Of a DNA stretch of 18,780 bases, positions 14,594 to 18,780 are shown one piece after another. Within the stretch, counting starts at the first letter, position 1. Each line of letters opens with the position of its first letter. This DNA comes from Gemmatimonadales bacterium UBA2960. Lineage in GTDB: Bacteria > Gemmatimonadota > Gemmatimonadetes > Longimicrobiales > Gaopeijiaceae. Location: positions 1 through 18,780 of the forward strand of contig DEBI01000093.1 of assembly GCA_002348465.1 (NCBI GenBank), given 5' to 3'. The notes beneath the pieces were generated by a model. It was not told the origin of the DNA and did no database searches. It saw nothing but the letters and a program-made list of their open reading frames with translations. Both the position numbers and the translations under genes were made by a program.

Positions 14594-15406
14594 TCAGGAT
14601 TGGGTGACCGGTGCAGAAGCAGATGACTGATCCTTCTTCGAAGCTGGGTCGACCCCCTTTAGCAGAACGCGCAATCGTTCTAACGACACGTTGCGCTCCA
14701 GCCGACCCATGCGGGCTACCGACACCTGAGATGTTTCTTCGCTCACTACAACTACGATCGCGTCAGTTTCTTCGCTTAACCCAAGTGCCGCACGATGACG
14801 CGTACCCAGCGATCGATCCTTCATCGTCGTCTGAGTCAATGGGAGAATCGCTCCGGCGACACGAATCCGATCTCCTCCAATTAGCACCGCCCCATCATGA
14901 AGGGGTGAATTTGGAGCAAAGATCATCGAAAGCATATCGGCTGTGACCTTTGCATCTACCGTACTACCCGTATCTGCATACTCACCGAGTCCGACCTCTT
15001 GCTCAACACAGATGATCGCCCCGAATCGAGCACGAGACAGTCGCTCGACCGCTTCTATAATATCTTCGGCAGCAGGGCTACCCTCTAAGCGCTGAAACGC
15101 GCGAACCATTCTACTTTGTCCAAGTCTAGCTAACGCAACCCGCAGTTCGGGTTGAAAGACTACGAGAGCGGCTATCGCACCATACTGGAACGACGTCTCT
15201 AGTAGAGTACGGATAAGAATGAGATCGAGAAGGCGCGACAGTCCGTACAACGACCCGAGGATGGCCAGTCCAAGAATGATCTGCATAGCGCGGGTACGCT
15301 GTAGGACTAGGAGTACCCGATAGAGCAAAAACGCGACAATCACGATCTCCAAAAGGTCAGTCCAACCTATTCGAAGGAACTGGAGGTTTTCCAAGATCGT
15401 TGTCAC
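14594..15406 (-). CDS. cdaA: Diadenylate cyclase CdaA (c-di-AMP synthase)
   Basis: 270 residues. Three N-terminal transmembrane helices (about 15-35, 40-58 and 75-90) precede a DAC/DisA_N catalytic domain (about 100-255). The catalytic DGA motif is at 171-173 (NSPLHDGAVLIGG) and the ATP-binding RHR motif at 203-205 (GTRHRAALGLSEETDA), both intact. It makes c-di-AMP from two ATP at the membrane, a nucleotide that controls potassium and osmolyte homeostasis in many bacteria. The start is GTG with CGGAG 7 nt upstream. The usual partners cdaR/ybbR and glmM do not follow; the next gene is exbB after 137 bp. The Ser/Lys-rich C-terminal tail (residues 256-270) is probably unstructured. It lies 183 bp downstream of ftsH. 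Confidence 0.95.
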   Translation of the reverse strand: MTTILENLQFLRIGWTDLLEIVIVAFLLYRVLLVLQRTRAMQIILGLAILGSLYGLSRLLDLILIRTLLETSFQYGAIAALVVFQPELRVALARLGQSRMVRAFQRLEGSPAAEDIIEAVERLSRARFGAIICVEQEVGLGEYADTGSTVDAKVTADMLSMIFAPNSPLHDGAVLIGGDRIRVAGAILPLTQTTMKDRSLGTRHRAALGLSEETDAIVVVVSEETSQVSVARMGRLERNVSLERLRVLLKGVDPASKKDQSSASAPVTQS

Positions 15407-15413
15407 GTTTTGG

Positions 15414-15418
15414 CTCCG
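15414..15418 (-). promoter_or_regulatory. Shine-Dalgarno of cdaA, supports the GTG start
   Basis: CGGAG on the minus strand, 7 nt before the GTG at 15406. That start gives a full-length first transmembrane region. Confidence 0.7.
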
Positions 15419-15589
15419 GGTGCTTACCTGTGGATCACGGCTGTCTGGTTAAGGTACGGCTCCATCGCTCCCTGCGTGAGACCTTTGGTTTGAACATGCA
15501 CAAATGGCAGGCGTCTCACATAAAAGAAAGGCACAAAATGGGATGAATCTCTTCAACTCACCCTGCTCTCCTAAGCGTCACCGACCTTT

Positions 15590-17614
15590 CTAAGGCACCT
15601 CGTTCTTCTTGCCATCCACGTAACCCGGAGCCGGTTCTGGCAATGGGCCTTCACCCCCGAGGCCAAACGATCTAGGTGTCGGTTCGTCCGCTGGTTTAGT
15701 GGTGGACTGTGCGCCAACTGGTTCTGTCACTTCTTCTGTCTCTGGAAGAGGAGGAAGAGGATCACCTCGGTCTAGCGCTTGGATTTCCGAACGCCCGATG
15801 GTTTCACGATCTAACAGCGCTTGAGCAATTCTTTCCAGTAGATCGTTGTGCTCGGTCAGCACGTCATGAGCTCTGGCATGTGCCTCGTCGAGAAAACGCT
15901 TCACTTCCTCGTCAACCATCCTGTGAGTGTGCTCGCTCACCGTGCGGCGCTGCTGAATCTCACGTCCGAGGAATACCTCTTGCTCATTGTCGTCCAAAGC
16001 GACCAATCCAATGACTTCACTCATGCCGAAAGACGTTACCATCCTACGAGCCATCGATGTAGCACGCTCGATGTCATTCCCCGCACCGGTGGTGACCGCG
16101 TTCGCTCCAAACACCAACTCCTCCGCTACTCGACCGCCAAACAGCATTGCTAGCTGGCCCTCCATCCACTCTTTGGTATAAGAGTGTCGATCCTCCTCGG
16201 GCAGACTGGCAGTAATACCCAGCGCACGGCCACGAGGCACGATCGTGACCTTGTGAACAGGGTCTAGCCCTGGCACCCTCAATCCCAGAACGGCGTGCCC
16301 TGCCTCATGATAGGCGGTGAGCTTCCTCTCACGCTCGTTTAGGACAAGGCTCTTTCGCTCAGTCCCGAGCATGACCTTGTCCTTCGCTATCTCGAAATCG
16401 TTCATCGAGACCTTGTCCCCGTCCCGTCGAGCGGCGAGAAGTGCTGCCTCGTTGCAAATATTTGATAGGTCGGCGCCGCTCATACCCGGTGTTCCCCGAG
16501 CGATAACCGAGAGGACAACATCATCATCTAAGGGAAGTTTCTTCGCATGCACTTTGAGAATACCCTCACGACCTTTCACGTCAGGCGCGTCAACCACGAC
16601 TTGACGATCAAAGCGGCCAGGTCTCAAGAGCGCCGGATCAAGCACGTCTGGACGGTTGGTGGCGGCTAAGAGGATAACACCCTCGTTCGATTCGAAGCCG
16701 TCCATTTCAACGAGGAGGGCGTTGAGCGTCTGCTCACGCTCATCATGTCCTCCCCCGAGCCCGGCTCCGCGGTGACGCCCCACCGCATCGATTTCATCCA
16801 CGAAGATGATGCACGGAGCATTAGCCTGACCCTGCTCAAACAGATCTCTCACTCGCGAGGCACCAACCCCGACAAACATCTCAACAAAGTCCGAGCCCGA
16901 CATCTGAAAGAAGGGACGTCCAGCTTCACCTGCGACTGCACGTGCGAGAAGTGTCTTACCGGTTCCCGGAGGCCCAACAAGTAGTACCCCTTTAGGTAGG
17001 CGCCCACCGAGCCGAGAGAATTTTCCAGGATCCTTGAGGAACTCGATAATCTCAGACAGCTCTTCCTTAGCCTCATCCGCGCCTGCTACGTCAGAGAACG
17101 TCACCTTGGGCGTGTCCGGTGATATCAGCTTGGCCTTGGATCGTCCAAACTGAAACGCGCGATTTCCACCCCCCTGCATCGTCCGAAAAATCCAGATCCA
17201 AAAAGCTATGAAGAGAAGCCAAGGCAGCGCCCCGAGCAGGAATGTCCCCCAACCCGCCTCAGGCTGCTCGGCATCAACTATGACATTCTGATTAGCTAAC
17301 TCGCTTAGCAAACCATCTGTTACATCCCCGGGCGTCATCGACTCAAACGTTGCGAACTCTCCCCCTTCGATGGTTATCGGCTGGGTGAACTCGCCCTCTA
17401 TCGCCCTATCTAGGAATGTGACCCTGTGCACGAGGCCTTGGTCCAAGTACTCAATGAACTGCGAGTAGGTAACCCGAGCGGGTGCTCCTTCCTCACCACG
17501 GATAGACTGCATGAGCAGGAAGAATACAACCAGCGTAAACATTAGAAACGCCGCGTTCTTTGAAATGCGGCCTATGCGCTGATTGGGTTCGGGCTTGATC
17601 GGATCGTTTGACAT
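15590..17614 (-). CDS. ftsH: ATP-dependent zinc metalloprotease FtsH
   Basis: 674 residues. TM1 is at about 21-38, the small periplasmic domain at about 42-120 (VTYSQFIEYLDQGLVHRV) and TM2 at about 124-143. The AAA+ domain has Walker A GPPGTGKT at 214-221, the pore motif FVG at 247-249, Walker B IIFVDEID at 269-276, and the second region of homology around NRPDVLDPALLRPGRFDRQ. The M41 protease domain has HEAGH at 436-440 and the third zinc ligand Asp514 (GAGNDIERAT). All active-site residues are intact. FtsH degrades misassembled membrane proteins and short-lived regulators at the inner membrane. The C-terminus ends in a ~50-residue acidic, proline-rich tail (PLPPLPETEEVTEPVG onward), longer than in E. 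coli and probably disordered. It is 42 bp downstream of hpt, with a hairpin between them. The order tilS-hpt-ftsH is classical, as in Bacillus. Confidence 0.97.
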   Translation of the reverse strand: MSNDPIKPEPNQRIGRISKNAAFLMFTLVVFFLLMQSIRGEEGAPARVTYSQFIEYLDQGLVHRVTFLDRAIEGEFTQPITIEGGEFATFESMTPGDVTDGLLSELANQNVIVDAEQPEAGWGTFLLGALPWLLFIAFWIWIFRTMQGGGNRAFQFGRSKAKLISPDTPKVTFSDVAGADEAKEELSEIIEFLKDPGKFSRLGGRLPKGVLLVGPPGTGKTLLARAVAGEAGRPFFQMSGSDFVEMFVGVGASRVRDLFEQGQANAPCIIFVDEIDAVGRHRGAGLGGGHDEREQTLNALLVEMDGFESNEGVILLAATNRPDVLDPALLRPGRFDRQVVVDAPDVKGREGILKVHAKKLPLDDDVVLSVIARGTPGMSGADLSNICNEAALLAARRDGDKVSMNDFEIAKDKVMLGTERKSLVLNERERKLTAYHEAGHAVLGLRVPGLDPVHKVTIVPRGRALGITASLPEEDRHSYTKEWMEGQLAMLFGGRVAEELVFGANAVTTGAGNDIERATSMARRMVTSFGMSEVIGLVALDDNEQEVFLGREIQQRRTVSEHTHRMVDEEVKRFLDEAHARAHDVLTEHNDLLERIAQALLDRETIGRSEIQALDRGDPLPPLPETEEVTEPVGAQSTTKPADEPTPRSFGLGGEGPLPEPAPGYVDGKKNEVP

Positions 17615-17631
17615 CGATGTCTCTGTAGTGC

Positions 17632-17657
17632 AGGCCCAAGCGATCCCGCCTGGGCCT
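17632..17657 (-). promoter_or_regulatory. Intercistronic RNA hairpin between hpt and ftsH
   Basis: Arms at 17632-17642 and 17647-17657 around a 4-nt loop. Read on the minus strand, AGGCCCAGGCG pairs with CGCTTGGGCCT as ten Watson-Crick pairs and one G-U, an 11-bp stem that begins at the hpt stop codon. No T-tract follows, so it is not a standard terminator. It could protect the hpt end of the mRNA, mark a processing site, or attenuate readthrough into ftsH. On the plus strand the same position would be an A-C mismatch, so the structure favours the minus-strand RNA. Confidence 0.6.
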
Positions 17658-18181
17658 TAAATGCTCGCTATATAAGGGAGATGACGAAAGGCTTCTGCAT
17701 GGTCTAATCCATACCCCACAAGGAACGATTTGGGTGCATCGAATCCTACCCACCGAGGCTCAAGTAGCTCTACCGACACGCGCTTATGCAGTAAGGAAAT
17801 AACATCGACACGAGATGCTCCGAGAGATTCTATCCTTGGAACAAGCTTCGACATCGTCATTCCCGTATCAATCACATCCTCCACAAGCAAAACCGCTCGG
17901 CCTTTGACATCAGTTCTAGGGTCACAGCGAAACTCGACCTGACCGCTTGTAACCATCGCGTCCCCGTAACTAGACGCTATAAGGAAATCAATTTCATGCG
18001 GAACCTCGATAGCTCGGACAAGGTCTGCCAAGAATAGAAATGACCCCTTTAGCACCCCTATCACAACCAGCCTGTCCTCCTCAGAGTAAGCGGCAGATAC
18101 CTCGCGGCCCAGTTGCCTGACCCTGTTACGGATCGTTTCCTCCGAGTACACGATCTCGTGACGTAAGAGATCTCCTGTCAT
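17657..18181 (-). CDS. hpt: Hypoxanthine phosphoribosyltransferase
   Basis: 174 residues, normal length for bacterial HPRT. The 'PRPP loop' motif VLLVEDVIDTGMTM has Glu101-Asp102 and Thr106-Gly107. The pyrophosphate-side loop VLKGSFLF is at 43-50, the flexible-loop motif DFLIASSYG at 65-73, and the base-binding segment PKSFLVGYGLDHAEAFRHLPYI near the C-terminus. It transfers the phosphoribosyl group of PRPP to hypoxanthine and/or guanine, recycling bases such as those released by the PNP encoded at 10514-11344. The ATG overlaps the tilS stop by 4 nt (ATGA), so translation is coupled. The stop codon is part of the first arm of the downstream hairpin. Confidence 0.95.
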   Translation of the reverse strand: MTGDLLRHEIVYSEETIRNRVRQLGREVSAAYSEEDRLVVIGVLKGSFLFLADLVRAIEVPHEIDFLIASSYGDAMVTSGQVEFRCDPRTDVKGRAVLLVEDVIDTGMTMSKLVPRIESLGASRVDVISLLHKRVSVELLEPRWVGFDAPKSFLVGYGLDHAEAFRHLPYIASI

Positions 18182-18780
18182 GGCAAAATCCTAACTCTGA
18201 GCGAGGGCGTACCCACCTTCGTTTCGGCACTCGTAGAGCGGGCAACACCGGGGACCCAAAGCACGTCTCCCCTAGCATCGACGAGCACCGGCATCACTTC
18301 ACGTTGTCTAATAGGAATACGCTGCTCTAGCATCAACTTCTTCACTTTACGCGAACCAGCTCTGTTGCGCAGGCGATCCCCAGGAGCCCTAGCTCGCACC
18401 TCCAAAGGAAACAGTAAACCCGCGAGTTCGAAGAAAGCTTCATCTTCTTTTTCACTATCGCTTGAAGGTTCTTCAGCCCACACGACCCGGTAACTCTTGC
18501 CAGCCAGCCGGAGTTCACCGTCGCCCTGGCTTCCCGACTCTATCACCACAGTCTCGTCCAGTGGTGATCGCGCTGGCTCAAGACTTGGACCGTTACCCAA
18601 GAAGACCACTCTATCGAGTTGCAAGCTCGCTGTGGCGCGACCACCCAACTCGATTGTTCGCCCGCTGCTCGACGAATAGAGAAAATGGCTGACCCTCTCC
18701 GCCCCCGCTTCACTGAGAATCACACCGACCTCGGAGGCCAGGTAACGTATAACGCGAGTCCTCAACGGCTGACCCAATGC
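18178..18780 (-). CDS. tilS: tRNA(Ile)-lysidine synthase TilS, C-terminal part, cut by the window edge
   Basis: About 200 C-terminal residues; the frame is open at the right edge, so the start and the N-terminal PP-loop ATPase domain lie outside the window. The visible part begins in the linker helix (LGQPLRTRVIRYLASEVG). It continues through a substrate-binding region and ends with the TilS C-terminal domain: PLEVRARAPGDRLRNRAGSR, KVKKLMLEQRIPIRQREVMPVL, GDVLWVPGVARS. TilS converts C34 of the CAU-anticodon tRNA-Ile to lysidine so that it reads AUA and is charged with isoleucine. Its stop overlaps the hpt start. Any TTG or ATG near 18777 is internal and not a real start. Confidence 0.92.
   Translation of the reverse strand, partial: ALGQPLRTRVIRYLASEVGVILSEAGAERVSHFLYSSSSGRTIELGGRATASLQLDRVVFLGNGPSLEPARSPLDETVVIESGSQGDGELRLAGKSYRVVWAEEPSSDSEKEDEAFFELAGLLFPLEVRARAPGDRLRNRAGSRKVKKLMLEQRIPIRQREVMPVLVDARGDVLWVPGVARSTSAETKVGTPSLRVRILP

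Noticed and set aside
15407..15589. Possible small gene between ftsH and cdaA
   Set aside because: The longest minus-strand frame from an ATG there is about 20 codons, without Shine-Dalgarno or recognisable sequence. No convincing promoter pair was seen either.
1..18780. Mobile elements, CRISPR arrays, tRNA or rRNA genes, toxin-antitoxin or defence genes
   Set aside because: None seen on reading the sequence and frames. All sizeable genes belong to housekeeping or envelope families and gaps are short (the largest non-coding gap is 183 bp).

Overview
The window reads as a chromosomal segment from a Gram-negative bacterium, most plausibly a marine or environmental member of Gemmatimonadota. 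This taxonomic guess is inference. It rests on the ExbB-ExbD-ExbD-TonB cassette (so an outer membrane is present), the secreted choice-of-anchor B protein with FG-GAP repeats, a lipobox lipoprotein, a long type-2 isoleucyl-tRNA synthetase, and the tilS-hpt-ftsH / cdaA neighbourhood. I saw no phage, transposon, CRISPR, tRNA or rRNA sequence. Most of the window is core chromosome rather than an accessory island.

Layout. The left end (1-3301) carries the 3' part of a secreted beta-propeller protein (+), a small lipoprotein of unknown function (-, convergent with it), and a solitary L-2-hydroxyglutarate oxidase (+). From 3372 to the right edge every gene is on the minus strand, so read right to left: tilS (cut by the window edge), hpt, ftsH, cdaA; then exbB, exbD, exbD, tonB; then yggS, pnp, ileS, rluD, a membrane-anchored metallopeptidase, an NtrC-type sigma-54 response regulator, a 63-residue membrane protein and ridA. 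The second block has a good sigma-70-like promoter (14536-14565) and a clear intrinsic terminator (12137-12175). The third block starts immediately after that terminator and is tightly packed, with several 1-4 nt stop/start overlaps.

Functions. The right block joins tRNA-Ile decoding (TilS), purine salvage (Hpt), membrane protein quality control (FtsH) and c-di-AMP synthesis (CdaA). The middle block energises outer-membrane transport. The left minus-strand block combines PLP homeostasis (YggS), purine nucleoside breakdown (PNP), Ile-tRNA charging (IleS), 23S rRNA modification (RluD), a periplasm-facing protease translationally coupled to a sigma-54 regulator, and imine/enamine detoxification (RidA).

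The most notable signal is in IleS. Its HIGH signature is replaced by Gly-Leu-His-His, i.e. positions 1 and 3 are swapped relative to HxGH. This altered motif has been linked to extreme mupirocin resistance in type-2 IleRS. Also worth a look: a perfect 12-bp palindrome in the spacer of the exbB promoter, an intercistronic hairpin between hpt and ftsH, and the peptidase/NtrC gene pair. I did not find an obviously new multi-gene system. Several gene starts are corrected from sequence evidence (yggS, ileS) or flagged as uncertain (the metallopeptidase).
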